Under the pieces are notes generated by a model. That model was not told where the DNA came from. It saw only the letters and a list, made by a program, of their open reading frames with translations, and made no database searches. Below are positions 28,058 to 36,835 of a DNA stretch of 64,000 nt, in pieces. The position numbers and the translations under genes were made by a program. The stretch is from Gammaproteobacteria bacterium (lineage in GTDB: Bacteria; Pseudomonadota; Gammaproteobacteria; Enterobacterales; Kangiellaceae), in contig JABXHY010000023.1 of NCBI GenBank assembly GCA_013373375.1, forward strand, positions 124,001 to 188,000, written 5' to 3'. Each line of letters opens with the position of its first letter. The stretch's first letter is position 1.

Positions 28058-29596
28058 TTATGCGGAGGTGTTTTCCTTAGAGATTTGATACTTTTTCATT
28101 TTTTCAACCAAAGTTGTTCGACGCATTCCCAATAATTGTGCTGCCTGAGCAACAACCCAGTCGTGGTGATCGAGAGCTTTTATAATGTAGTCGACTTCAA
28201 GCTTTGCCATAAACTCTTTTAAGTTTAATCCTTCTTCAGGCAAGCTTGTGAGCTCACTGTTCAAAGACGTATCAAGCGATGCATTTTCCTCAGTTACGTT
28301 TTTAACGGCTGTGCTGCTGGAGCTTGTATCATTTGATGCTGGAGCAAAAGTCGGTGCTTCTAGATAACCGTTTTCCTCTATATGTTGTTTTAACTTCGGC
28401 GGCTCGTAAGGTTTGAGACCTTCCAAATACTGGTATTTCTCAGGCAATTCATTTACGTCGACAACACCGTAAGGAAACAAAATGCACATTCTTTCGACCA
28501 AGTTGGCTAACTCTCTAACATTACCCGGCCATTCATGGCGCATCAAAGACGCCAATGCATTCGCGCTAAATCTCACGGAATCTCGACCATGTTTTTCCAG
28601 TCGAGTAGTCAATTCGTTAATAAGGAGAGGAATATCGCCTGTTCGTTCACGCAAAGCGGGCATTTCAAGCGGAAAAACATTTAAACGGTAGAAAAGATCT
28701 TCTCGAAAATCACCTTTTGCAACAGCATCTTCTAAGTGTCGGTGAGTTGCCGCAACAATTCTCACATCGGCATAAATGGTTTTGTTACCACCAACGCGTT
28801 CAAATTGTTTTTCTTGTAACACACGCAAAATTTTCACTTGCATAGCGAGCGGCATATCCCCTATTTCGTCAAGAAATAAGGTTCCACCTTGTGCCATTTC
28901 AAACCGTCCTTGTCTTGCAGATAAGGCACCTGTAAATGCGCCTTTTTCATGACCAAATAACTCTGACTCTAGCAACTCACCAGGTATGGCACCACAATTG
29001 ACTGGTACGAATGGCCCTTCGGATCGATCCGAAAGAAAATGAATATTTCGTGCTGCAACTTCTTTACCGGTACCCGACTCGCCCAGAATCAGAACGTTGG
29101 CATCACTCTTTGCCACTTGCTCGATCAATTTTCGAATGTTCTGAATCGGATCGCTAGCACCAACCATACTCCGGAACAATTCCAGGGGTTTTGGAGAGTC
29201 GCTAATAATATGCTGATTACCTCGACACTCCTGACAAGCGTGTAGAAGTTCTAATAAATCATTATATTTGGGTGGAGTATTAATTCGTCCGACAATTTGA
29301 ACGGCTAGATCATCTGGAATTTTACCGCTGTACTGGGTGTCACCGATCAACACTATTGGCAAATGCTTCGAGCGCGCCTGAATGGATTTAAGTAAGCTAG
29401 CGATATCAGCTGATGTCGATACTTCACCAATCGCAACTGCAAGATACTCGTTAGGATTCGTTAAATGCGACTCCCAATTATCCGAGTTCGATACCACGCA
29501 TTGTTCACCGATAAAATTCAACACAACACAAATGTCGTGACAACGTTCTTGATTGTCATCAATCAGCAGTACTTTAAGTTCGGCGAACACTGACAA
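28058..29596 (-). CDS. flrA: FlrA/FleQ, master sigma54 activator of flagellar genes
   Basis: FlrA sits at the top of the polar-flagellar cascade. The 512-residue protein has a FleQ-type N-terminal receiver-like domain lacking a clear acceptor Asp. It has an AAA+ domain with GESGTGKE and HEKGAFTGA, and a Fis-type helix-turn-helix at the C-terminus ([19 protein letters not shown]). A Ser/Thr/Ala-rich linker of about 60 residues precedes the DNA-binding part. The start may be TTG 29596 or GTG 29590, the latter with GGGG seven bases upstream. FleQ proteins can respond to c-di-GMP. Confidence 0.95.
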   Translation of the reverse strand: MSVFAELKVLLIDDNQERCHDICVVLNFIGEQCVVSNSDNWESHLTNPNEYLAVAIGEVSTSADIASLLKSIQARSKHLPIVLIGDTQYSGKIPDDLAVQIVGRINTPPKYNDLLELLHACQECRGNQHIISDSPKPLELFRSMVGASDPIQNIRKLIEQVAKSDANVLILGESGTGKEVAARNIHFLSDRSEGPFVPVNCGAIPGELLESELFGHEKGAFTGALSARQGRFEMAQGGTLFLDEIGDMPLAMQVKILRVLQEKQFERVGGNKTIYADVRIVAATHRHLEDAVAKGDFREDLFYRLNVFPLEMPALRERTGDIPLLINELTTRLEKHGRDSVRFSANALASLMRHEWPGNVRELANLVERMCILFPYGVVDVNELPEKYQYLEGLKPYEPPKLKQHIEENGYLEAPTFAPASNDTSSSSTAVKNVTEENASLDTSLNSELTSLPEEGLNLKEFMAKLEVDYIIKALDHHDWVVAQAAQLLGMRRTTLVEKMKKYQISKENTSA

Positions 29597-29763
29597 ACCC
29601 CAGAATAAGAAAAATTGAATTAAAATAATAAGATATAAATATTAATAGCTGTGTATTTGGGATCTGTCAATTTATTGGCAACATAATTATAAACTCACTG
29701 AATCGCCAGAACACTGAAGCCCTCTCAATAAACTTCCAACTGACGTCAACGGTATTCTACAGA

Positions 29764-30867
29764 TTAAGACATTAGCGAATCTGAGCGTCTCAAATACAAT
29801 GTATCACCAAGGCAAAAAGAACAGTCAAAAAGCGATGTTTCCATAATCAACTGATCACCAAGCTCTTTTGGACCATCACCAAACTTCCAACAGTAATCAT
29901 CAAGTAGCACCCAACCACCTGGCAATACAAAAGGTAACCATTGTTCAATGTCATTTTTCACCATGTCGTAGCGATGGTTGCCATCAATGTGCAACACAGC
30001 TATTTTCCCCTTAACATCAATCTGGGGTAGTTCTAGAGCTTTCAGATAGCCTTTTTGAGATGCATGTTCATATATTGGCACGGCCGTTGTCGATGTTTCT
30101 TTCAAGTAAGAAAGGTTGCTAAACAGAGCTGCATTGGTAAGAAATATTTTGTAGATCTTTTCAAAATCGACCTGAAAAGCCAGCCTATTTAGAATATTTG
30201 CGGCTTCTCCTTGATCATCTATTCCTGACTGACACCAAGGATCAATCGCAACTACTGAGCCAATATTATACTTGTCAGCTAACCAAGCCATGGTACATGC
30301 AGAACGCCCATACAAAACTCCAATTTCAACAATATCTCCGGCTGGAGCAACTCTAAAAATATCGCAAAGCCCATCTAACTTAGCTCTATCACATTGACCC
30401 GGAATAGATTCAAATAAATGGATCAGAGCACTTTTTTGAAAATGAGTTAATCGCGCTTTTGGTTGAAAAGTTTGAAAGCAATCTAAATGTTCAATATCAG
30501 GTTTTGTCTCTGTTGATCCATTATTGAAAATTGAAGATTGGTAACGAATGGCATTAAATTCAAAAGGGAAATTCTTCGAAAGCTTAAATTCAAACCGGGA
30601 CGGTTCGTTATTTAACAATTCAGCAAGCTTTGTCCAGACACCCACATGTGGAGAAAAAATATGCGTAATCTCTTGCTGATCAATAATCTGCTCCAAATGT
30701 TCAGAAAAATCACTTTCTGATATATATGGCAAAGCCAATACATCATCTTTTTTGCTGTTGAAGTCAGGATCTGAGGATCCCCTTAATACATTTATACCAA
30801 GCTCTTGAGCAAATATTGCCATTTCTTTTGCAGTATCCATTTCGAATGGAAAGATCAACAGTTTCAT
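29764..30867 (-). CDS. Two-domain protein with a TylF/Methyltransf_24-like SAM methyltransferase
   Basis: The 367-residue protein has a C-terminal Rossmann methyltransferase domain (about 165-360) with the SAM motif DIVEIGVLYGRSACTMAWLA, AIDPWCQ, and the metal-site pattern VLHIDGNHRYDMVKNDIEQW followed by LPGGWVLLDDY. The first 150 residues (MKLLIFPFEMDTAKEMAIFA) look like a separate alpha/beta domain that I do not recognise. AGAGG stands 5 bases before ATG 30867. Its place between flrA and sugar-modification genes suggests it methylates a flagellin glycan; that is inference. Confidence 0.75.
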   Translation of the reverse strand: MKLLIFPFEMDTAKEMAIFAQELGINVLRGSSDPDFNSKKDDVLALPYISESDFSEHLEQIIDQQEITHIFSPHVGVWTKLAELLNNEPSRFEFKLSKNFPFEFNAIRYQSSIFNNGSTETKPDIEHLDCFQTFQPKARLTHFQKSALIHLFESIPGQCDRAKLDGLCDIFRVAPAGDIVEIGVLYGRSACTMAWLADKYNIGSVVAIDPWCQSGIDDQGEAANILNRLAFQVDFEKIYKIFLTNAALFSNLSYLKETSTTAVPIYEHASQKGYLKALELPQIDVKGKIAVLHIDGNHRYDMVKNDIEQWLPFVLPGGWVLLDDYCWKFGDGPKELGDQLIMETSLFDCSFCLGDTLYLRRSDSLMS

Positions 30868-31403
30868 TTAAACCTCTATAGGTTACACCACTCGGTTTAC
30901 TTCGAAAAATAGCACCCTTTAACCGTTGCGTATAGCTGCACTTTACAGAGTTTTAAACTCAATAAAATACTGCGGGCTGTTCCAAGATCGGCTCTGTACT
31001 AATTCATTAAGAGATTTTTTGATTAAGTACATGAAAGATTGTGCTCAGCTTTCTACACCCAGTTCACTACGCCCAATTTTATCTTTCTTAAATTAAAAAG
31101 AGTTTGTCTCAATTTTTATATTGTGGAATATTTAAAAGTAATATTTATTCTACAACTAATTGAATTATGTCAATTTTTTGGCAATACTCTGATTGTAAGA
31201 AGTTAGAAAGTCAACTTCTAAACTCGGTATTGTCGCCGATACGTACGAGTGAGGAATGATAACGAGATAATTATTCAATAGATGTGTTTAAAATAATTCA
31301 AATTCCATTAATTCTGGAATAGATATTGCTGAAAACTTAATAAATAACAAAATCGTCGATATTGAAAAATGTCGACTCCCAATAAACGTTAGGTTGAAAC
31401 TAT
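30868..31403. other. Divergent intergenic region before the aminotransferase operon
   Basis: This 536-base AT-rich gap separates two divergent transcripts. It contains nested inverted repeats at 31222-31250 (ACTCG/CGAGT outside, GTAT/ATAC inside) overlapping a perfect GCCGATAC sigma28-type -10 box at 31235-31242, but no -35 box at correct spacing. No convincing sigma54 site or open frame was found. Confidence 0.6.
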
Positions 31404-32507
31404 ATGATTCCAGTGTTAGTCCCAGATCTTCCTACTGCCGACAAGCTACTGCCGTTCTTCAAAGAAATCGATCACTCAAAACACTACACTAATTTTGGTC
31501 AATTTGAACAAAAGTTAACCGCTGATCTCGAGCGACATTATTTCAACCTACATAACACCAGCGCGAAGGCAACATTAACAAACTCTGGAACCAGTGCATT
31601 ACAGTTAGCCTTACTCTCATTAAATGCGGGACCTGGTACACGCGTGCTCGTTCCAAACTTTACTTTTCCAGCAACGGTAACCGCGGCTTTAACGCTTGGA
31701 TGTGAGATTGTACTCGGTGACGTTGATGATAAGACCGGATTTCTCGATATTGAGGATGCCCTAAGCCACAGTTCTGATTTCGATATTATGATCCCCGTGG
31801 CTTGCATGGGAAAAGTTTTACCCTGTAATGATTTCATTAAAATCGCAAACGAGCAAAACAAAGCATTAATCAGTGACTGTGCTCCTGCCTTTCCATATCA
31901 TCCTCTTTGCGGGCTCACTACATTTAGTTTTCATGCAACTAAGCCTTTTGGCATCGGTGAAGGCGGACTTCTATTAAATGAGCAAGAAATTCGTTCAGCT
32001 AAGCAAATTACAAACTTTGGCTTTCTTGAGCATCAAGTGAATAGCATAGGCAATAACTTCAAGCTAAATGAATACTCTGCAGCTATTGGACTTGCACAAT
32101 TGACTCGATTAACCGAGATAGGTCAACAGCGAAAAACTATTTATCAAAAACTAAAAGACTCTTTAAGTTATCTCGATGAAACTTGTTTCTTTTATTCTGA
32201 TGACGAAACAATATTGGAAAATTTTTCTTATCCTTATTTTATTTTAAGATTCGACGATCCAACTATTATCGAAGCAATAACGACTCAGTTCCAACAGGCG
32301 AAAATTGGGTTAAGACGATGGTATTACCCCACTATAATTGAACACCCCTATTTCTCTAATCATGAACGAATCAGGTCATTGAACGATCTTAAGACTTCCA
32401 AAAAGCTGGCCAGTCAACTTATCGGAATTCCAATGCATAACTTTTTGACCGATAGCGATATCAAACTTATCAGCAAGAACATAAAAAAAGTGATAAGTCA
32501 TGTTTGA
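31404..32507 (+). CDS. DegT/DnrJ/EryC1/StrS-family PLP aminotransferase
   Basis: Members of this family transaminate nucleotide-linked keto-sugars. The 367-residue protein has the PLP-binding lysine at residue 180 (TFSFHATKPFGIGEGG), the pyridine-nitrogen Asp158 (LISDCAPAF) and the phosphate-cup serines in TNSGTSALQLAL. It starts a four-gene operon with an acyl ligase, a NeuD-like acyltransferase and a cupin protein. A reasonable inference is that it forms an amino-sugar that is then N-acylated for flagellin glycosylation. The exact sugar cannot be told from sequence. Confidence 0.88.
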   Translation: MIPVLVPDLPTADKLLPFFKEIDHSKHYTNFGQFEQKLTADLERHYFNLHNTSAKATLTNSGTSALQLALLSLNAGPGTRVLVPNFTFPATVTAALTLGCEIVLGDVDDKTGFLDIEDALSHSSDFDIMIPVACMGKVLPCNDFIKIANEQNKALISDCAPAFPYHPLCGLTTFSFHATKPFGIGEGGLLLNEQEIRSAKQITNFGFLEHQVNSIGNNFKLNEYSAAIGLAQLTRLTEIGQQRKTIYQKLKDSLSYLDETCFFYSDDETILENFSYPYFILRFDDPTIIEAITTQFQQAKIGLRRWYYPTIIEHPYFSNHERIRSLNDLKTSKKLASQLIGIPMHNFLTDSDIKLISKNIKKVISHV

Positions 32508-34326
32508 GCTAATAGCTTATCATTCAGAAAAAGGCCGAAGAAATTCAACACTTGCATCAAACATCCTCGGTCATATAAAGCCTAACCATCGTTACATCGT
32601 CTTACTTAGTAATAGCTTAGAGCTGGCGATGATATTACTGGAGATTTATAAGCATAATGCGGTCGCAATTCCACTCTCTCCGCAAATTTCCAAAAGCCAT
32701 TTAGACCATATAAAATCGCACAGTAATGCTCACGGCATGTTCATTCAGAAAGTGGGATGCGTCAAATTTGAGAAACTAGATAAAGAAGAACTTGCAGCTT
32801 CGGACCAAAGATTCATTATTTACACCTCGGGCTCAACGGGTAACCCTAAAGGTGTCGTGCATAACAAAGAAAGTGTCGAAGCAAATGCCAAATCAGTCGC
32901 TATGCATCATAACTTCTCCTCAAACTCTCCACATGCAACCTGTCTTCCTCTTTTTCACTGTAACGCTTTAATGATGTCACTACTTGGATGCTACCTTTTT
33001 GATACTCCATTAATAATACTCGAAGATTTTTGCGCGGAGACTTACTTTAAAGCTATTAAACATCATAAAGTAGTAACCGCTTCGATTGTACCTGCATTGT
33101 TACATAAGTTACTTGAAAGCCCTCCCGAATGGCCAACCACGTTAAAGTACCTCATCACTGCAGCAGCGCCTTTATCAAAAGCTCTGGCGAAGAAGTTTTA
33201 TGACCAATATCAAAATAAATTAGTGCAAGGTTATGGATTATCAGAAGCGGTTAACTTTTCATTTATTATGCCTGCTCTATCAAAAAGAGAATTTATAAAA
33301 GAGTACATTTGGAATCACCCTCCAGTGGGTTTACCCGTCGAGGGTACTAAGTTTCGCTTAAATAGCGATCAGGAAGTTGAAGTATCTGGTGCTAATAACA
33401 TGATTGGATATTTGAATAACCCTGAAGCTAACCAAGAAGTATTCACCCAAGATGGCTGGTTAAAAACTGGCGATCTAGGTTATATGAGAAACAACTATCT
33501 TGTCCTCTCAGGGCGTAAAAAGGAAATTATTAATCGAGGAGGTGAAAGTTTACATCCAAATGAACTCGATGAAGTTTTCTCAGAGTTAATAGTCGATAGC
33601 AACTATTTCATCGTTCCCGTTCACGACGATGAGCTTGATTCTGAAATTGGCCTGATAATCGATGTGATGGACACTACACCTAACTTGAAAAGTATGGATT
33701 ATTACTTAGAACAAATCTATCGTGAGTCCTCCATCATTCCAGTTAATATCAGTTATCAACCTGCTCTTCGCACTTCAACTCGAAAGCCGCAAAGACTAAA
33801 AATGGGACAATCGCTAATTTCTCAGCCAGTTAGTTGGTGGGAGCTTCTCAAGATCTTTTGGAGTGAATCTCAATCAAACACTTTGTCATCAGATGAGCAA
33901 AAAGATCTTACACAATGTTTGAGAGCTATTATTCCTAATAAGCATGTAATAAAACTGAAGTCTTTAAAGTTAACAAACCAAAATCATTCTTTTACTCAGC
34001 TAATGAGAAAACTTGCAAATACAGGAATAGAGAGTTCGATTAATAGAAACCAACTAAACAACAATGAAGAAAGTTTATTTAATTATGACATAGATGCTAT
34101 TGAACCAAACTCAACGTTTTCTTGTTTAGTTATTCCTCCATCAATTCGTGATCACTTAAGCAATCCATTTTATCGTCTCGCGAAAACATACGGACATAAA
34201 TCACCATTAGCACAGCTTGCCGAACTTCCTGGTGAGCAGTTAAAAAACTTTAATCGTGTTCAGTGCTTACCTATTCACTACAAACAATACATATTTGCAA
34301 CTTTAATAATCATGGATAACTTATGA
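32500..34326 (+). CDS. AMP-forming acyl-CoA synthetase/ligase with extra C-terminal domain
   Basis: The 608-residue protein contains the ANL-family ATP loop YTSGSTGNPKGVV (108-120), QGYGLSEA, WLKTGDLGY and the hinge/Lys region SGRKKEIINRGGESLHPNE. It should activate a carboxylic acid as an acyl adenylate and pass it to CoA or a carrier. After about residue 440 it has a further 165 residues (from SWWELLKIFW) that I do not recognise; this part lacks an obvious carrier-protein DSL motif. It overlaps the aminotransferase gene by 8 bases and the next gene by 4. Confidence 0.85.
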   Translation: MFELIAYHSEKGRRNSTLASNILGHIKPNHRYIVLLSNSLELAMILLEIYKHNAVAIPLSPQISKSHLDHIKSHSNAHGMFIQKVGCVKFEKLDKEELAASDQRFIIYTSGSTGNPKGVVHNKESVEANAKSVAMHHNFSSNSPHATCLPLFHCNALMMSLLGCYLFDTPLIILEDFCAETYFKAIKHHKVVTASIVPALLHKLLESPPEWPTTLKYLITAAAPLSKALAKKFYDQYQNKLVQGYGLSEAVNFSFIMPALSKREFIKEYIWNHPPVGLPVEGTKFRLNSDQEVEVSGANNMIGYLNNPEANQEVFTQDGWLKTGDLGYMRNNYLVLSGRKKEIINRGGESLHPNELDEVFSELIVDSNYFIVPVHDDELDSEIGLIIDVMDTTPNLKSMDYYLEQIYRESSIIPVNISYQPALRTSTRKPQRLKMGQSLISQPVSWWELLKIFWSESQSNTLSSDEQKDLTQCLRAIIPNKHVIKLKSLKLTNQNHSFTQLMRKLANTGIESSINRNQLNNNEESLFNYDIDAIEPNSTFSCLVIPPSIRDHLSNPFYRLAKTYGHKSPLAQLAELPGEQLKNFNRVQCLPIHYKQYIFATLIIMDNL

Positions 34327-34985
34327 AAAATATATTGCTGATAGGTTCAGGTAGAAGTGCACAGTTTATTTTGGATATTGCACTGTTAAATGGATATCAG
34401 CTCGTTGGCTTTCTTGATGATACTAAAGACATTGGATCAATGGTTAGTGGAGCCCCTGTATTAGGAAGTTTATCCGATCTCATAAAGGTTCAGGAAAATT
34501 TGAACTGTGAATTGTTTATTTGTATTCAGCACCAAAGAGTTAAAGCACAGATATATGAAAGAATAAATCAACATCGACTTCCTCTTGCGACACTGATCCA
34601 CCCTCAAAGCTGTATTAGTCCATCAGCAAAGATTGAGCAAGGAGTGGCTATCAATGCTTACTCGACTGTTCAGTCAGGTGCCATTGTGAAATCTAATACA
34701 GTTATTGAAGATCTTTGCTCAATTGGCGTCAATGTCACTATCGACAACAGTTGCACGATAGCACCACAAACAGTCATCGCAGGTGGCTCTAAGTTAGAAA
34801 CCTCCTGTTTTCTTGGTGCAGGCGTCAAAGTTATTCCAGAAGTCACGCTTAAGCAGTTTACTAAAGTAGGCGCCGGTGCAGTTGTCATCAATGATACAGA
34901 GTCTCACAGCGTCGTAGCCGGAGTACCAGCAAAAAAAATCCGAAAGCTAAGTAAAGATGAGTATTTCACAGCCGATAACACTTAA
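34323..34985 (+). CDS. NeuD/PglD-family sugar acyltransferase
   Basis: The 220-residue protein starts with a Rossmann-like sugar-nucleotide-binding domain (MKNILLIGSGRSAQFILDIA). It continues as a left-handed beta helix with hexapeptide repeats (CISPSAKIEQGVAINAYSTV, GAIVKSNTVIEDLC, GAGVKVIPEV) and ends with the family VVAGVPAKKIRKL. Relatives acylate the amino group of UDP- or dTDP-amino-sugars. In this operon it probably uses the acyl group activated by the upstream ligase. ATG overlaps the ligase stop. Confidence 0.88.
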   Translation: MKNILLIGSGRSAQFILDIALLNGYQLVGFLDDTKDIGSMVSGAPVLGSLSDLIKVQENLNCELFICIQHQRVKAQIYERINQHRLPLATLIHPQSCISPSAKIEQGVAINAYSTVQSGAIVKSNTVIEDLCSIGVNVTIDNSCTIAPQTVIAGGSKLETSCFLGAGVKVIPEVTLKQFTKVGAGAVVINDTESHSVVAGVPAKKIRKLSKDEYFTADNT

Positions 34986-35004
34986 AATTGCGTAGGAGAA
35001 TATT

Positions 35005-35682
35005 ATGGATCTCGTAAATAACAAAATTGAAGATGTCTCGACCATAGAAAGCTTAAAAGAGCTATTTGGTGTGCAATATCTTGATCCTGGTCAGAGAGCT
35101 ATTGTGTCAGCTAACGAAAATGACCTCTACTTCTACACAGTTTACGCAGGTAAACATCAAGTAAAAGTGGAACTTGGTGATTGTTGTTATTTTTTAAGTG
35201 ACGACAAAAAAACAGCATTATTGCAAAGAGGCCCTTGTGAAGTTACATCGAGTCACTTAGCGACGGTTATCCGTGGTTACATGCCAGAGAATAAAACGTC
35301 CGAGATCAGAACTAAAACCAACCTCCCCTACGTAAACGGCTGTTCAACTAAACAAGTTTTCGCTCCCGATCGACTCGGAGATCCTACTTTACAGATATTG
35401 GATATTCCACCTTACTCTTCAGAACAAGCTCATCATATTCACTCTACCGTAAGAGTTGCTTACATTTTATCGGGAACAGGGCGAAGTATTGTCGGCATGA
35501 ACGATAAAAATATAGTAGAGTCTTTGTACCCAGGAAAAATTGTTGTGCTGGAAAAAATGTGCCCCCATCACTTCGAAACCGATGGCGAACATCTTATTGT
35601 GTTACCGCTGCATGTATTCAGTTCAGTTGGCGCGCTAGAAAACAATCATCCTATGTTTAACGGCACTCACATGACTGAGTAG
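35005..35682 (+). CDS. Cupin-domain protein of unknown function
   Basis: The 225-residue protein has a C-terminal cupin at about 125-215 with metal-type histidines in SEQAHHIHSTVRVAYILSGTG and CPHHFETDGEHLIVLPLHVF. The first 110 residues may be a second, degenerate cupin (RAIVSANENDLYFYTVYAG). It is the last gene of the amino-sugar operon, 19 bases after the acyltransferase with GGAG before ATG. It could be a sugar isomerase or epimerase, as cupins often are in such operons, but it does not look like the short FdtA/QdtA type. Confidence 0.7.
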   Translation: MDLVNNKIEDVSTIESLKELFGVQYLDPGQRAIVSANENDLYFYTVYAGKHQVKVELGDCCYFLSDDKKTALLQRGPCEVTSSHLATVIRGYMPENKTSEIRTKTNLPYVNGCSTKQVFAPDRLGDPTLQILDIPPYSSEQAHHIHSTVRVAYILSGTGRSIVGMNDKNIVESLYPGKIVVLEKMCPHHFETDGEHLIVLPLHVFSSVGALENNHPMFNGTHMTE

Positions 35683-35683
35683 G

Positions 35684-35701
35684 ACTATCTTTCGCGATAG
35701 T
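35684..35701 (+). terminator. Weak hairpin after the amino-sugar operon
   Basis: ACTATC and GATAGT pair around TTTCGC directly after the cupin gene stop. The stem is short and only ATTCTT follows, so terminator function is tentative. Confidence 0.35.
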
Positions 35702-35706
35702 ATTCT

Positions 35707-35753
35707 TCGATGGTGCAGCTCCTCGATGGTGCAGCTCTTCCACGATGCAGATC
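35707..35753. repeat. Tandem direct repeat of TCGATGGTGCAGCTC
   Basis: Two perfect 15-base copies start 16 bases apart (35707 and 35723), and a degenerate third copy (CGATGCAGATC) follows at 35743. The repeat lies in the 115-base gap between two convergent genes. No function is evident. Confidence 0.8.
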
Positions 35754-35797
35754 TTTTAAGAGCTCTGTGTTCGACGATCCAGCGCTGAACAAAGTAT

Positions 35798-36835
35798 TTA
35801 GAAATGAAACGGAATCTTATTTTCAGCGCTAGCTAAGGCTTTAGACCAAATATTAATTCTCTCCTGATCGGAAACTACACTTGGCTCAAAAGACTCTTTG
35901 ATAACATAGTCCGACCTTAAATTAAAATGCATCAAAGCCTCTCTAATTTGTTTTTCAGGTTCACGACATAATTCCTGATAATTAATGACTTTATACCGCG
36001 CTTCTGGCAGTTGATGTTGCGCATATCGACAAGCTTTATCAATTGATAACCATTGGGCAGCAATTTGCTCATTGTTATCTTCAAGGTTTTTAATTGCTTC
36101 GTATTCAGGTGGTTTAAAAGACCACCATGTTGACTCATCCTTATAAATTTTCCTACGTGCAGTTAAAATCGATTCACAATTATCAACCGGCTCTCTTTGA
36201 GTGAATAAAAACACGATGTTATTAGATAGCTTACTTAATTCAACTAAATTCCAATTCAACACCATTGCCTTTAATACAACCGGTGTATTATGGTAGTTCT
36301 GTAAAATCGCCAACTCATTATTAAATCGCTTTAAACTCGATTTTTGCCACTGTTGCTTCGAAAGAAAATGTGTCTGACCAAAGTTAAAATGAGTGTACCA
36401 AAAGTACCAAAAGACATTAGGTGCAAGTGGACCTTTTGATTTGCCAAACTCTGATTGAAAAGGTTCAATTACACCCGAACTACTTGATAATAGTTCGCCT
36501 CTATAATCAAACTCTGGGTTGAAAATCATGTCTTGAACTCGGCATCCTAGGCCGATACTCCGATAAAAGCGAGATAGAAAATTTGTTGGATAACAAAATA
36601 ATCCAGAGTGCGCTAGCAACTGCAATAATAAGGTAGAGCCTGAACGCGGTGGCCCAACTATCATGACGACAGGCTGGTTTAGATTAATGCTCTCGTCTTT
36701 AAAATAATATTGCTCCGCTAACTCAGTAGAAGCATTGATATCAGACAGTAGCTCTTCAAGTAGAAGATTCTTTTTGAAGGTTGCTAACTTTTGATTATTC
36801 GATGGCTTGCCCTTCACGAAATACCTTTCCGTCAT
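35798..36835 (-). CDS. PAPS-dependent sulfotransferase family protein
   Basis: The 345-residue protein has the 5'-phosphosulfate loop VGPPRSGSTLLLQLLA (residues 60-75) and a second PAPS-binding segment VFLFTQREPVDNCESILTARR. It also has KVINYQELCREPEKQI, typical of bacterial sulfotransferases. It overlaps the upstream glycosyltransferase-like gene by 41 bases, so the two are co-expressed. In this setting it may sulfate a glycan or tyrosine on flagellin. That target is inferred from the neighbourhood only. Confidence 0.85.
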   Translation of the reverse strand: MTERYFVKGKPSNNQKLATFKKNLLLEELLSDINASTELAEQYYFKDESINLNQPVVMIVGPPRSGSTLLLQLLAHSGLFCYPTNFLSRFYRSIGLGCRVQDMIFNPEFDYRGELLSSSSGVIEPFQSEFGKSKGPLAPNVFWYFWYTHFNFGQTHFLSKQQWQKSSLKRFNNELAILQNYHNTPVVLKAMVLNWNLVELSKLSNNIVFLFTQREPVDNCESILTARRKIYKDESTWWSFKPPEYEAIKNLEDNNEQIAAQWLSIDKACRYAQHQLPEARYKVINYQELCREPEKQIREALMHFNLRSDYVIKESFEPSVVSDQERINIWSKALASAENKIPFHF

